From Tubiluchus corallicola (taxonomy: Eukaryota; Priapulida; Priapulimorpha; Priapulimorphida; Tubiluchidae), in assembly GCA_030141605.1 (NCBI GenBank), contig JAQGDQ010000232.1:1-64000 (forward strand): DNA of 64,000 nucleotides, in the 5' to 3' direction. This document shows positions 9,901-24,900 of this stretch, in pieces; the stretch's first letter is position 1, and each line of letters opens with the position of its first letter. A program made the position numbers and the translations under genes. Under the pieces are notes generated by a model. The model saw nothing but the letters and a program-made list of their open reading frames with translations, did no database searches and was not told where the DNA came from.

Positions 9901-12900
9901 GCATCGCCAGATATTGCAAAACAACTTTCGCATCTTAACACTGTCATGCTTGACAGCTCTTACTATTTCTTAGACTGGTGGATCATTCTTTTTATGAAAG
10001 GTCATTAGTTCCCACATTAGTTCCATGTCTTTGAAAATGTGCTAAAAGTTTTTATTTATAAGTTTTAAAAATAAATAAGATCTGTTAAAATTTGAAAGTC
10101 AAACATCAAAACCGTAGAAAGATTTTGCCTTGTTTGAATGTGAGCCTTGGGAATTCATCCCTCTTAGACAAATGCATACTCAAAAGGGACATTTAATAAA
10201 TAAATGCAGTGCTTGCAGTTTTGGTATTTGCATAAGCAAGAGATTATGTGCAGTCTGGTTTCATGTTATAGAATTTGCTGCATCTTTATTTTAGGCATTT
10301 GAGTTTTACGAGGAATTGCTATCGGCTCGCTTTCCATATTCATGTTATAAGCAGGTGTTTGTGGATGAAGCATTTACTGAAGTCGCTTCGTATACGACTA
10401 TGTCGATACTTAGGTAAATTTGTACTTGATTTGTGTCCGTGTTGAAAATGTTTTTAAAGATAGTTCTAGATCATATTGGCTACAATATCTAGAACACAGC
10501 ATTACTCACAGTTCTTCAATCATACATTTTTAAACCTTCGCACATGCTGTACGTTGTATGTTTGCAAAACCATCATGGGAAACTTTATTTGGTTAAAATC
10601 ACCTTTACACATTTACAATGCCTACGTTAAAGATAAGTATGCGTTGCCCAACTGACAAAGTTTTTATTTATTTTTTCCAGTACAAACCTTCTGCATTCCA
10701 AGCACATTATTGACCAAACACCGATTTCCCGTCGGTTGATGGCTAGTGCAATTGCTCAGCAATTTTTTGGTTGTTTCATTGCGATGAACTCATGGTCAGA
10801 TGCATGGTTGCCTGTGGGTATTGCTGAATATCTGACTTGGAATTATGTGAAGAAAGCATTTGGTAACAATGAATATAGACACTGGATGCATCAAGTAAGT
10901 CTGGAATAACAAAAAGTTTATGGAGCAGCTGCTGCTTTGTAACTTGTATTACCTCTTAGGATCATGCCATATTTTTGAAGCTACAGAGAAAAAGTTTATT
11001 TAAATACGTAATGTTCAGTATCTTGCATTTAAGTTATTAGTAGTTTAAATACTTAAAGCATTTTGCCTGCTTTTTAGGTCACATGTCTTACACATATTGA
11101 CTTTGTGAAGAATGCTGAAAATTTTATTGCAGATTATAAAGTTTACTGAGCTGTCATGTAAGCAAAAGTTTTATATTAAAAAAGCCATATGAGTGTATTA
11201 TTATTGTTGTTAAATATGAAGGTGTGACTGACTAAATAGTGTATTAGTTGATGAACCTTTACATTACATTCATGAAAAATTATTCATCATCGTTCTGACA
11301 AACAAAATTTTAAGCCTTCAGATACCTATCAAGAAATTTTACTTATGGCTTATGACTACTAACCAAACATCAGTGTTTTCTTTTACTTTTAGGATCTGAT
11401 GTCAGTGTGTGAATATGAGACGAATGTTGGTCAGATAGTGTTGGACAAGTCTGCTCAGACGAAGAATAATCTGTATTTTTCAGCGCAACATCCATTCACC
11501 ACGTCCGAGCAGTATAAATTACATTACAAGAAAAAAGCTAATCTAATCATGAGGATGCTAGAATTGAGAATTGGAAGAGAGTTATTGTTGCAAGTAAGTT
11601 TCATAGAACAAGCAAGACAGTATTATAACAGAATTATAGGTGACATGTACAGGGTGTTCCAGAAGAAACAGGGCTGTAGAAATATAGCAGTATGCTGAAA
11701 TGTGCTGGTCAAGCCACAATGAAAAATGCAGTTGAGTATAAGAGTGATTCAGTAAGATATTTATACTATAGTAACTCCTTGAAGTGTGCATCACTAACTT
11801 GTAGACATAAATTGAAACGCCATTGCATGTTATGAAAAGCATGTTCAAGTTTATCAGTTATATGCTTTCATGCCCAAAACGATTGTGCACGTATGCATTA
11901 TGACATCGTAATCAGATAATTATAATATTATATTTTCATAATTCAGCTTTTCTTACCACATACATTCCACTGTATATGCACATCAGCTCATTTCTACTGG
12001 TCTCCTTCTTTTGAAACACCTTGTAGTGTAACACCCTTTATTACTTTAAAGATGTTGCTTGTTTCAAAATAAGATATGTTTGTACGTTATACAGTTCATG
12101 AAAGAAGACCTGTCTGGGCTGAGGAAATGCTGAAAACCTGATACAGATGATTTTATAATTTTATTAGAATTTGCCTGTAAGGCTGCTCAGAGTTGTTAAA
12201 CTTAAAAACTCAATAAGTTACTTTATAACCTGTCTCAGTTGTGATTGCAAGGCAATATTTTCTCTTAAAATTGTAATCTATTCATAAATAATGGAAGGAC
12301 TTTAGCAATAGATTATAATAACTTTTATGTAGGTTTTCAACAAGTTACTGTCTCTGGCCACCATTGCAGCTCAGCAGAAGTTTCAGAATCAGACATGGCA
12401 CAATTTGCTTCTGTCAACAAACAGCGTAAGTTACTAGCTAATATTTCTTTGTCTGTATTTTATCTTGCTGTGTGCTTCTATTTGTGCCTCAATAGAAATT
12501 ATACTGTCAAAGTCTGAAATCACTTTCTCATAATATAGGTTTTTTCATGTGTGTCATGCAAGCAATGCTTATAAATTGGATAAAAATTTTACAAGTGTAA
12601 ATTGTTTTTTGCATATTTCAGTTTCTAAAGTCTATATCGACAGTGACTGGAAAGGACATTCACATTTTCCTTGACCATTGGGTGTATCCTTGAATTGCTC
12701 ATATTTGAAATAATTCTGGTGTTGAACATCTCATTTCTTAGCCCTCCGGTTATTAAAACATCTTTGTTTATGGACCAATAGTTCTTTGCCTTCTTATAAT
12801 TAAAGGAGTGTTGACGTCTTTTAGAAAGCATGCTTAAAAACTGCTTATAAGTTATGATACCCAGAGGCGGATTATGATTTTATGGGCCTTAGGCTTGAGC

Positions 12901-15900
12901 TTGGAACGGGCCTTCTAAATGTTGCTACACTGCTGAGCTGATGTGTTTTTGTGGAGCTCTCGTCGTTGTAAAGGATGACAAATTAAACAATTTATCACTG
13001 ATGCATATTGAGTCAGATATGTTGAAAAAAATGGACTTTTCAGAAATTATAACTGACGTTGTCCCCAGAAAAATTCGGAAACTGAAATTTTGAACTTAAA
13101 CTTAAACTGTGTAAACGTGAATTGTGTAAACTTAAATTGTGTAAACTTGATTTGTGTAAACCCGATTTGAAATATAGTGACTGACTTTTGAAAAAAAAAC
13201 TTTTCTATATTTTATTTTGGCGGGCCCCCCGCTCTTTTGTCAATTTATTTTTTTTATAACAAAAATTTTTTTTCGTTTTATTTTGCCGGGCCCCTTTTGA
13301 TCCCGGGCCTTAGGCTTCAGCTATCCGCTACAGATAATACCCCAACATTACATATCAATTTTATTTTATCTGGCTTTGTTTTTGTTTGTGCTCATTGTGC
13401 AGTCTGTTTATTATTGAGTGTGATGTCACATGGATCTACTTCAACACTCACCAATCAAACCAAGCACCAAAACTACTCTTACTGTTTTTTGTTTTTTACA
13501 ATTGTTTTTGTCTCTGTAATCATTTACAGGTCAACAGTTCATAGGGATATCAGAAAATTCATTGGCACATGAGTTCATATTTATGTGTACAGTGGGTGAC
13601 TCTGAAATCAGATAAGTGAGAAATATACACATGAGGTAGAGATTTCTGTGACTCATTCACTGAATTCCCATGAATAAATTGCTGATTCGAAGTTTACAGT
13701 AAGCAGAGAACTTACCAAATGACTAGTTTTACCAGTAATCACAGACATTTTTGTATCGATTGGTGTCTTGTTGCATTATAATAATTTAAAGCAGAAATAT
13801 CGTTTAATTTTAAAGTAAATAAAGTAAACTGCTATTAATGACACATAATTAACTTATTTATTTTCTTTCACTGTGTTTTTCAACATGTCCTTGAGTGCCT
13901 TGAATCCCACCTATAGCGTTTAATAACTAACTTTAATTACAAGGGCGTGTACAAACAGCTACTTATAGCAGTTTAAACTTTTGTAATTATATCCTTTACA
14001 TGCTGAAAGAGGAAAGTCAAATTAGTATGTTACCCATTGTGTTGAGCAGAACGGGTTAGAACTACAGTTTATGGTTAGAAATTCACACACTACTTTATTG
14101 ACTATTCTAAACATTTTTGTAACTTTTAATTAATTAAATAATCCCAGCTAATGTCATTATAATAACAGCAGTGACAACAAGAATCAAGCCATAGCCTTAG
14201 TAAAAAAAGAGGTGAAAATTCAATTTGAATTATCCATATTTGACAAATAGAGTAACTACACCAAAACTGAATTTATTGCCGACCGGTTTCGAACAAACTG
14301 TTCATTGTCAAGGCATCTAAAACAAATAAATTTGTCAGAACTTAGAACAACATCGAAATGCAATTCTCTAGTCAGATAGTCAAAAAATGTATGTTATAAC
14401 ATTGTATAGATAATTCAACAATTTACCTTGTAAATTGCATATCTTGATTGGTATAAACTTACGCTGCACTCCACAAACACAAATGTGTTAGTAGTAAAAG
14501 AAAATTTCTTCATTGTATAGACCTACCTATTATTCTGATAAAGTTGGTTTAGTTAAGAATGAAATCCACTAATTTTACGCATTTCTGTGGTGCGTCATCA
14601 GCCAATGAAAAGTGGTTTTATCAACCCAACAGTGAGTTTTCTGACTCGCCAGGTTGTAGTATGATATGGATGCATCACAAAAACATACCCTTGTAAAAAG
14701 ACCTCAATGGTCCTTTAATGTTTGGCTTTAATGGAAAATTCTTGACCTTACTTAAAGCATTTAAATTGCTTTAGTTATGTTGACCTTTTCTATGTTGGTG
14801 CTGATTTTATGTTTTTCTTCAGTGAAAAATTAATACATGAATATAATCAATAGTTAGTGAAAAATGTTCAGCTTATATGATTTTACTGAATTTTGTTCAC
14901 TGGAACACATCCTGTCATTCCATTCTTTCTTATGGCAGGCAAAATTTTATTTTATGGCTTTTCATTTGGGTTCTCATTTTGTTGAAACACATTACAATAA
15001 TCAAAAGGGTTACTGAAGTTTAAGTATCCTGACACATCAAGAATGGTTATGGTAAAAAACTCTTTGTGTTCAACAACAACAGTTGGACAAGCACATAAAA
15101 TTTATCAACTAAGTGAAATATAAAGCATGATGACTATTGCTTTGTCTTAATTAAGAGAAATTTTAAGAGAAATATCTTCCTGTGCTGTTTTTCCTTAAAA
15201 TGTTCTCAAGTACTCAAGGAGGTTTTGCCAAATTTCATGGCACATTTTGCTTTAATCGTAAGAGAAACACTGTCGAGTTGGAATTGCGGCAAGACCCAAC
15301 TGCTAAAGGAGCAAGAAAATATGTGGTATGATTTCTTTTCACTGAATTTGTTCACATGTCATGTGTAGTAATTTGATTAACATAGTGGAATTTGCAATGT
15401 TTTATTTGCATTGTGGCACTTGTCCATTTATGCCTTCCTGTATTTTGATGTCACATAGTAACATTGCTTTGCGTGCTTTATTCACATTTTTTTTGTTATG
15501 AAAATTTTTTGCAATATACAATTTTTTTCTAAGATATCATCAGTATGTATAATTGGGAGATTGTCATATATACAATTTTTGTATTTGTGCAAAAGCAGCT
15601 ATCTATCTGTTAGCTGTACTGAGAAGCAAACATATTGAATTTGAATTTGCTGCATATAATAGCATTTTTTAACAAAAGTGAGCTTCGGAACTAGCATATA
15701 ACATTGTATATTAACTGCTTATTTGCCCTGTAAATGCTTTTACTTCATGCGGTAAAACAATTATTCACACATTCCTAAAGTAGCATATAGGTGATTTTTA
15801 ATGATAACACTATTATAAGTGTGTTATTCGTTTGTGAAAGGATCTGTAAAAATTGTTTTTACCATTTTTCGTCTTGTACAATCTCAAAATGGTAATAAAG

Positions 15901-18900
15901 AAACTACTGTTTGCTTTTAATTCCTAAAATGTACAACAAGACAAAGCTGTAATGACTGTGTATTACTCTGAAGTATTAACAAAAGCACAAAATTAAATCA
16001 TACTACACTACCTTGGCAATTTCTGAAGATACACAAAAATTTCTACTAGTTTACCATTGGATTGTGCTATGAATGCAAATCCAGAAAGAAAAAAAACAAA
16101 TACTGGCTACATGAGCTGATTATGTCATTGATTAACATTTTGTTTCCTTTCAGGGTCCCCTGATTGTCTCTGTACAAGAATTAGATGGAACATTCAGTCA
16201 CAAGTTACAAATAGAAGAGAATGTGACCAAACACGACATCACTTGTCACTCAAAATCTCGTCGTCACAAGAAGAAGAAGATACCGCTTTGCACAGGTGAA
16301 GAAGTGGATATGGACTTGAATGCTATGGAGTAAGTGGCTCTGCATTGTCCAAGTTGCATCAGTTGAAATTTCCAAATCAAGGCATTAAACCATAAAATAT
16401 TCCTCCTAAGTTAGTTTGAAAATTCCTTCACTAAAGTGTGGTTGATATGTGAGAGTGTTTATTTTATTTTGTACCTTATTTAGAAGCAAAAATTAGTGAA
16501 TGGTATTTTGAGTTTTGACAGGGAGGCTGGATGTTGTTCTAATACATCATATGCAGTAATGAAGGCTTGTACTGCAACATTACAAGCAGTTTGGAAATTT
16601 TGCATTAAGCACAACAACGAGTACACTTGCTTCTGTTGTTTCCATTAAGATCCTATGAAGCATTTGGAAGTAGTGATGTAAATGCTAGTGTCGTTGTTTG
16701 GGTACCAGTGAGCTTGTAATAGATTTAACTGGAAAACCACAGGAGGGACAGCATGACTTGGTCCCCAATGTCCATTAGAATGTTCATTTATGAAAAGTTT
16801 AAATCCTATAATGGATCAAATTTGGATATAATCAGATTTGCATAAGAACTGTTAGCTCGTATTAATTTGTACATTATAGTTTTGAAAATTCATAGTTTAT
16901 GTCATTTGAAGGTGTTTTTGGATCTTATATTTATCTGTCAGACTTTGCCTTTGTCCAGTAAGTCCAACTGATTTGCATTGTCACCCAATTTAGTCTCTAA
17001 TGCCGAGGTGTGGTCTAAATTGTGCAATGTGTCAATCACAAAGTTATCAGCTTGTGTTGATTTGTCATATATTGCTTTTTCTATATGTGAAACATAAACA
17101 TTTCAGAAAATTTAGTTTGATAGACTGGTCATTCTTGTCTGAGAATTGATTTTTTATCAAATTATGTAGAATTTTGTAGGTATTGAGCAGTCATAATAAC
17201 AAGAAATTTTGTTAGCTGCACTTTCAGACATCTAATAATAAACTGATGATCCAAAGCTGAAGTTATTTATTTTTCTAGTCCTGATTCACCAGTATTGTGG
17301 ATCAGAGTGGACCCTGATTTAACCATACTGCGTAAAGCCACATTTGAGCAGCCGGACTATCAATGGCAGTACATGCTAAGATATGAGCGTGACGTGACTG
17401 CTCAAATGGATGCTATTCAAAACCTCGAGAAATATCCAACTCCACAAACCAGGCTGGCATTGACGGATACTATAGAGAATGAACAGTGTTATTATCGGAT
17501 TCGTATTGAAGCTGCACATTGCCTTGCAACTGTAAGTGAAAGACGAGAGTGATGATTGTATAGCTTGCAAACTTAAATGCAATAGAATTAGATTAACAAA
17601 TTGTATGAAATATTCTGTTTCCATGACTGTGCCAGAAAACTAGGTGCAAGTAAGACTGCCTTCATTCAAAACCTAATTGGTGATAATTTTCCCAACAACC
17701 TGTTCGGTTTCAAATGTTTTTCAGTATTTCAAAAAATATTAGTTAATATTTTGACACATATTTATATGAAGTCTTAGTACAGCACATCATTTGTTGGGCT
17801 GTGCACCTTGTAAAGTTTTTATTATTGCTTTGTTTTTATTTTATAAGAGCATGTGCAAGTGGAATGTTGTCTGCCTATAATTATGGGTGTGAAGTACGTA
17901 GGTAAGAGGGTGCAGTTATGAAGCAGACATGCAAATGATTATTTCATCAACTGATTTCAGGAAAATTACATACATAGTCACTAACCCAAGCTTCATTACT
18001 TCAGTGCTTTGCCTAACATTGTGTATCTAAGCAGTGCAGAATTGTTTTGGATAATTTTTACAACAGACCTTTCTCACTCAAATTCAGAATCTAAAGAGTT
18101 TAGTGTCAGCGCTCATCAGTGATGAAAAATGCTATTTGCCAACTGTACAGTTTGGAGTAAATGAAGTTTAGTTTTTCAACTGGCATAGAAACTGAAATCT
18201 CAAATACACACGTTTTACAGGTAGCCAATGCAATGGTATCATCATGGGCCGGACCACCAGCAATGATTACAATATTCAAGAAGATGTTTGGTTCAAATTC
18301 CTGCCCACATATAGTAAAACAGAACAACTTTCAAAATTTTCAAGCTTATTTTCTCCAAAAGGTATTTTACTGGTTCCTTAAAAATGAAAAATATACTTAG
18401 CTGCTCTCAAAAACTTAAATTGCTTAATTGCCACTTTAAGTTGCTCATTTTTTTTTGCTGTTTGTGCAGCTTGTAAAGTTTGATTGTCTTTAATACTGCT
18501 TATCTTGAGCAATTCAGAATTGGAGTGTAGTATTCAAAGAAAGGTATCGGGTGACCTTGAAATTTGCTCATTACAGATTAAAATAATTAGCGGAATGAAT
18601 AACCATGAATTTTTTTAAAAACTTAGGCAGTAGGGCTTACAACAATGTTATATTGTACCAAGATTATTTTGATGTTTATTGCAGTATTAGTGTACATGTT
18701 ATACGATATTTGCTAAGCTTGGGTAAATAAATGTAATTGTGTTTACATAGGACATTTGCTAAGCTTGGGTAAATAAATGTAATTGTGTTTACATAGGACT
18801 TTTCAATTTTTAATATTCATTATTTTAGACGATTCCATGTGCAATGGCAAAGTTGAGGAACGTGCACGGGTTATGTCCTCCTGAAGTTTTCAAATTTTTG

Positions 18901-21900
18901 CTTGATCTGTTTAAATACAATGACAATAGCAAAAACAAGGTAAGAAAATTTTGGTGTTATACTTACTTCATTAAACATTTTTATTACTGCTTAGGTAGTA
19001 TTTTTCTTGCCAAACTGCTGCTGTTTAATAGAAAAAGAAAAAACTGTTCATACATTAATTTTGGTTTTTCTCTGCTCACAAATTCATTTTGTTGTTTTTC
19101 TCCGCTCAAGATTGCACTAAATGGCTACATTTACAATAAAGCAACATTATTACTGCTTAGATAGCATTTTCCATCTTTTTTCTTGCCACACCACTGTTGT
19201 TAATGGAAAAAGAAAAAACTGTTCGTTAATTGTCTTTTTTCTCTGCTCACAAATTCGTTTTGGTGTTTTTCTCTGCTCAAGATTGTCATTTTGGTGTTTT
19301 TCTCTGCTCAAGATTGTCATTTTTTCTACTCACAAATGTCATTTTGTTATTTTTTCTCTGCCACAAAATAGCTACATGTATAATAAAGCAACATTTACTT
19401 TGGGTATCTCATGGCAATATAACATTTTGTTGTTTTTCTCTGCTCAAGATTGTCATTTTTTCTACTCACAAATGTCATTTTTTTTCTCTGCCACAAAATC
19501 TCATGGCAATATGCCAATAAAGCAACATTTACTTATGGTATCTCATGGCAATATGCCACTCACAACATTTTGTGGTTTTTCTCTGCTCAAGATTGTCATT
19601 TCTTCTATTCACAAATGTCATTTTTTCTCTGCCACAAAATAGCTACATTTATAATAAAGCAACATTTACTTTGGGTATCTTATGGTAATATGCCGCACAA
19701 TAATTAAAACTCTTGGTTGTCCCATTGCAATATGCTGTTATAATAATTAAAACTCAGAAATTCGCAAAACTAAGGCAGACTGCCACATGCAGTGCCCGTG
19801 TATGGGTGCACAAGGAACAGCCGAGGACAGCAGACCACACCCCCAGAATTTGAACCAGGTTGACACGGGTCGCTTCTTCTACACCCCTCTTCACACAAAC
19901 GACATGCCGACTCTCAACCGAGCGCTGAGCATCAGGAGCGTCCGACGTGTTGGTTGGTTGAAACGGGACACCACTCCACCAATCAGATCAGCCAAACAAA
20001 TCCTAGCGATCAATGACAGGGACGGTTCAGTGGTGTCACAGACACCTTGCACCCAATCGCATTGCAGTCTACAGTTTATTTATACTACGAACTATTCACT
20101 ACAAGCGCTTGTACTGTGTTACATTTGACAAATTTTTATAAGAACTTTTTACGTTTTATCTAACAATTAAACATAAATTTTCTTTTAGAGACAGCCAATT
20201 TTAGGACTTCAAATAACAAACAAAAATACAGCATTTATTCACCTGACTAATTGGAAATTTGGATTTGTGTAGGCACGATTGTTAATTTTTAGCTTGTGCC
20301 GCCCTCTATAGGCAAAACTGTAAAACGTATTCATGTCTGAAGGGAACTTGTGAATTTGAATGGTGTGTTGTGAAACTGCTTACTAACTGTACTATATTTT
20401 CTCTGGGCTAATTCCGCGCTCTTTTCCATACACACATTTTTGTGATGTATTTAAATATACATGTATTACATTCTAAACATTAGTTTTTAAGTTAACTCGT
20501 CATAACATGCCTGCATTAAACTTGCATTGTTTTTTGTAATACACATACAAAAGTTATCGAACAGAGTTTTTGTAGTGTTTCAATTTTAGCTTAATTAAGG
20601 ATTATTTAAATGTTTAAATGAAGATTAGCTCTATTTGCTCAGAGATTTTTTTGTTATTATTTTGAAAATGCATTTATTTTTATCTAGACAGCAACCACTT
20701 TTGTATATTGGTATGACACAATTTTTTTTGGTGAACATTGTCGATATTGATGATGTTATATTTCTTACAAAATGCTTCTGCCATATGATATCCAATATCT
20801 GCTGCCACTACTTCACCTTTTTTCTCTTAACTAGATGCTTTGCTTTTATTTGCAGTTTTCAGACAATTACTACAGAGCTGCACTTATTGATGCATTATCT
20901 TACACAGTGACCCCCGCTGTTACCATGGGTTCTTTGGGGTAAGTCATGAAAACTTTATCGTGCCTTGTGTCATTAAAAATGTTATCACATGATTACGTGT
21001 AATGAGAGTTTATTATTACATGGTAACAATTTATATTCTCATTAGAGGAGCTTGGGCTGTAAAGCAACATTGTTTTGCTAGATGTAAACAGGTCTGTGCA
21101 TCATAAATGTGCACTGAGGTAAAATCTATTTTGGAAGTGTCATAGGAAAAAAGCAGAAATTTTTTTCCAGCAATGAAATAAATTATCTGTGACTGACTAC
21201 TGTGTCAGTGACTGTTCATTTACAAGCTATACGTGTAAAGAAGCATTAAAATAACCCGGCAAGAAATAACTACCAACTTTGAAAATGTTGATAAGCACTT
21301 ACTTTTTCGTTTTTGCTTTGCTCTCAGAAGATATATAAAAATTGTGCTTTACAAATCTTTAACTCGAGTGATTAACTAAGCTGTAGCATGCATCAAAATG
21401 AACTAGTCTTTGTTTTTGATAGAAACATGGTGACAGCAGACATGTTATCAGCTGACATGCGTTTACTTTTGGATGAGATGACTCGTTACATGAATCTGGA
21501 GAAACTTCTTCCATGCTACAAACTGGTTGTTACGGTTAGCTGTCTCAAGTGCATCAGGCAACTGCAGAGAAACGGTCACTTGCCAAATGATCCGTCACTG
21601 TTCCGCAGTTACGGTAGCTATGGACAGTTCGAGGATGTACGATTAGCTGCCTTGGAGGGCCTAGTTGATTACATCAGAGGTAAGTTTAGTCTAGCAATAC
21701 TTTTACTGCGTATTAGACATATTGTCATTGTCCCTATATTTAAAATCTTTTATAAAATAAGTTTGCGAAAAAATATGTTTGCAGTTTAAATACAGTGATT
21801 TGCTTGTTGTAAATGAACATAATTATGCTAAGTCTATTTAGGTTAACTGACACATGCACAGACAGGAAAAACAGTTTATTATCAGCAAGCATAATGTATC

Positions 21901-24900
21901 AAATCATGTTTCAGAAATGTGCCATACATTTGAAGGTATGATTCAACATAAAAAATCAACCCTGGTTCAATCCTGGTGATGTCCTCTTTCGATCGCATGC
22001 ATCTGAAATCATTAGATACCATTTTTGTTTTAATTAGTGGATGCTAACAAAGAAGAGTTGTCATGGTTGTTCAATCTCATTGAGAATGATCCAATGCCAA
22101 GCGTGCAGCATCAGGTTCTGCAGCTGCTGATTACGAATCCTCCATTTACCTCATCCGGAAAAAACTCGCTAGCATCCGCCGCTTTAGTACGGTGTTTATG
22201 GACACTAATGAAGTAAGTGACATATGGTGTTGCAACAGTGTTAGCAATAGTAGAGCTAGTATGATAACTGTGGTATTACTCTTGTAAGGGATTTATAACT
22301 CAAGCTAGACGATGTGAAATTTACTACATGGTAAGCAGACTTTATCGTAATTTTTGATTGGGTAACTGTAACATCACTATGCTCCTGAGAGAAATAAATG
22401 GTTATACGCGATCGAAAAGTGACAGACTGTGGCAGCCTCACTTAATTTGGTAGTCTAATGTTAGAGTTGTCCTGCTAAATCATGATGTGACACTGAGAAT
22501 CTGAAGCGTAGCATCTTCAAACATGCTTTGTAAAAATGTTGTGTGGCTGTTTGGAGCAGTAAATAAAAGAAACAAACTTGAAATTATTTACTTTAAGGCT
22601 ACGGCTTTTGCAAAAATGGGGCACAGATGTCTAATCTTTGAGTTAATACAATGAGCTCCAGAGACTACTTACATGGTTACCAAAGTACAAGTTTGACCAC
22701 ATACTTAAAATCTCTTGAAAAAATACTTCCATAAAAGTAGGCAGACTCATCTTAGAACTGTGAAACCCTATTAATTTAAAGATGCTTCGCCTTTTTAGTG
22801 TGTTTACAACTTTTTTCCACGAAACACATATGCCCATATCCAGAATGCTTAGCTTCATCTGAACATTACAATAATGTAAAGAAATTAAGCATTGTTCCTC
22901 TGAGAAAGAAATTTCTATTCTTGTTTCAGTAGTGGCACCTCGCATGATTCCCGTCTTCGTTGTGACTTGATAGACTTATATTATGTGTTATTCGGAAGGG
23001 TGGCACCCGGCATTCTCGAATCGGCATCGGTAAGTTATCCAAGTCACAAATATGACAGGATTCTCTCACTTGACTTACATTGTGTTGTGGTCAGTGCTTA
23101 AAGTCTGACACTGACCACTGTTACTAATGACAGTATATATAATAACTGCGCCGTGCGGCATGACATCTGCGACGATTTTACACAGCCATCATTTCATTAA
23201 ATTAACGATCTTGTTATCACAATTACTAAACCATTGATTTAAGAATGACTTTGTAAAACTGGACCCTGGCACACTTTTCATACTCTGTTGTTTACGAACC
23301 ATTTATTATGAGGATATTCATGTTACAACTGTTGCTTATTGGTAATAAGCTTGCTATTTGTATTTGTTGAAATTTCGCAATTTGGTCTTCCAACTAAAAA
23401 TAAGTACTCTCTAATAGAATTTAATTTATTCTAAATCAATATTGTAGCCTAGACATGGATTATTAATTCATAGTGCTTGCACCCAAGAATATATTAACTA
23501 TATTAAATCTTAATAAGTGTTTTAAAAATAACAGCTGTTTGGTGGATAATTCATATATTTCCTTAAAATTTGAGTTTCGAAAAAAGTCATTGTACATTAT
23601 AATACTACTTGTAATTAAAGGCTGCTAAAAATCTATTTTCCTGGGTAATCATAGTTTTGTGCACAAAATCTTCATTTAGGATCCACAAGCTAGTCCTGCT
23701 GACACAGATTACATCAAAATTAATGAGATTTATTAATCAACTTTTATAATTATTCTTGGAGATTTATTATTACATTTTTTCCTACCTCCCATTACATTAA
23801 ATTAGTTGATTAGATACTGTGCCTGTACCACCACCTAATCAGTTATATCAAAAATCACACGTTGTATATGCGTGTAGTAAAGTAGTCCAAACTGCTTCAG
23901 AAATCCAGCATTTCAGACCATTAACATATAATTTTGAACCTTAAAATGCTCTTCTATCTATTAAAATTTAGGGTGTTGCTTGCAATTGCATACATTTCCA
24001 GTTGTATAGAGTCCATTTTATCATAAAGTACATATTATGCTGGGTTATGCAAGCTGATTATAAATTGATTTAGATGTTATTTACTTAGTCTATATATTTT
24101 TACGTCTGTATATTTAGCCAGGATTGGCCGATACGTTCAACGAAATCAAACAAGAAGATTCATTCAAACTGGAACCTGATGACAGTCACCATTTATCAGT
24201 GGACAATTTTGTGACAGATGTGGACACAGAAATTGACCTAGTTGAGGTAGTTATTATTTGTTAATTCATAATGCTCTAAAATTACGAGTAGCATTCAATG
24301 GCACAGTACAGTCAATACAGATATACTACCATAAAACAAGCAAAAATCATCCCTACGTCAGTTAGAAACAACTGTAAGAACTGAGAAGTACTTGTAGCTT
24401 AAATATGTAGGTCATGGTATAAATCATATAGCAGTAAAATGAAAAGTGATTTGAAAAGTCATCAAACTAAAGTTTTGCATTTCTGCTGAAGGTGTAATTT
24501 GAAAGTTGTTACATGTCTGAAGATCAGGCTGTAATCATTTGGTTTTATCCAACAGACTTTATCTATACTAAAGCCCGGTTCTAAAATGAAATATCTTTTT
24601 CGGATTGAGCACAGACTCTGGCACTATAGGAATACAACCCCAGAGTAATGTAGTTAAATAAATACACTTATCCATATCAATCAAACGTGAAATGTATTGG
24701 AGTTTTAGTTTGATACAGTTGCCAGTGGAACAGTTTACAAACTGGAATCCAGTGTTTAGTGAATAATGATGATGATTGTTGCTGGACCAGAACATTTCTC
24801 ACTATTAAAGATATCTATTAAGATGAGGTAATGAATGGCTCGTCCTCACAGTATTTTAGCTTCATTTTGATGTATTTTTTCTCATTGAGAGGGAGTACAG

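Noticed and set aside
14270-14330. A 'gccgaccggtttcgaac' motif resembling a repeat terminus
   Set aside because: I could not find a partner inverted or direct copy in the window, so no element can be delimited.
19121-19707. Overlapping frames of 85-173 codons in a TAF2 intron
   Set aside because: The repeated peptide modules come from the tandem array; the frames overlap each other and have no conserved domain.
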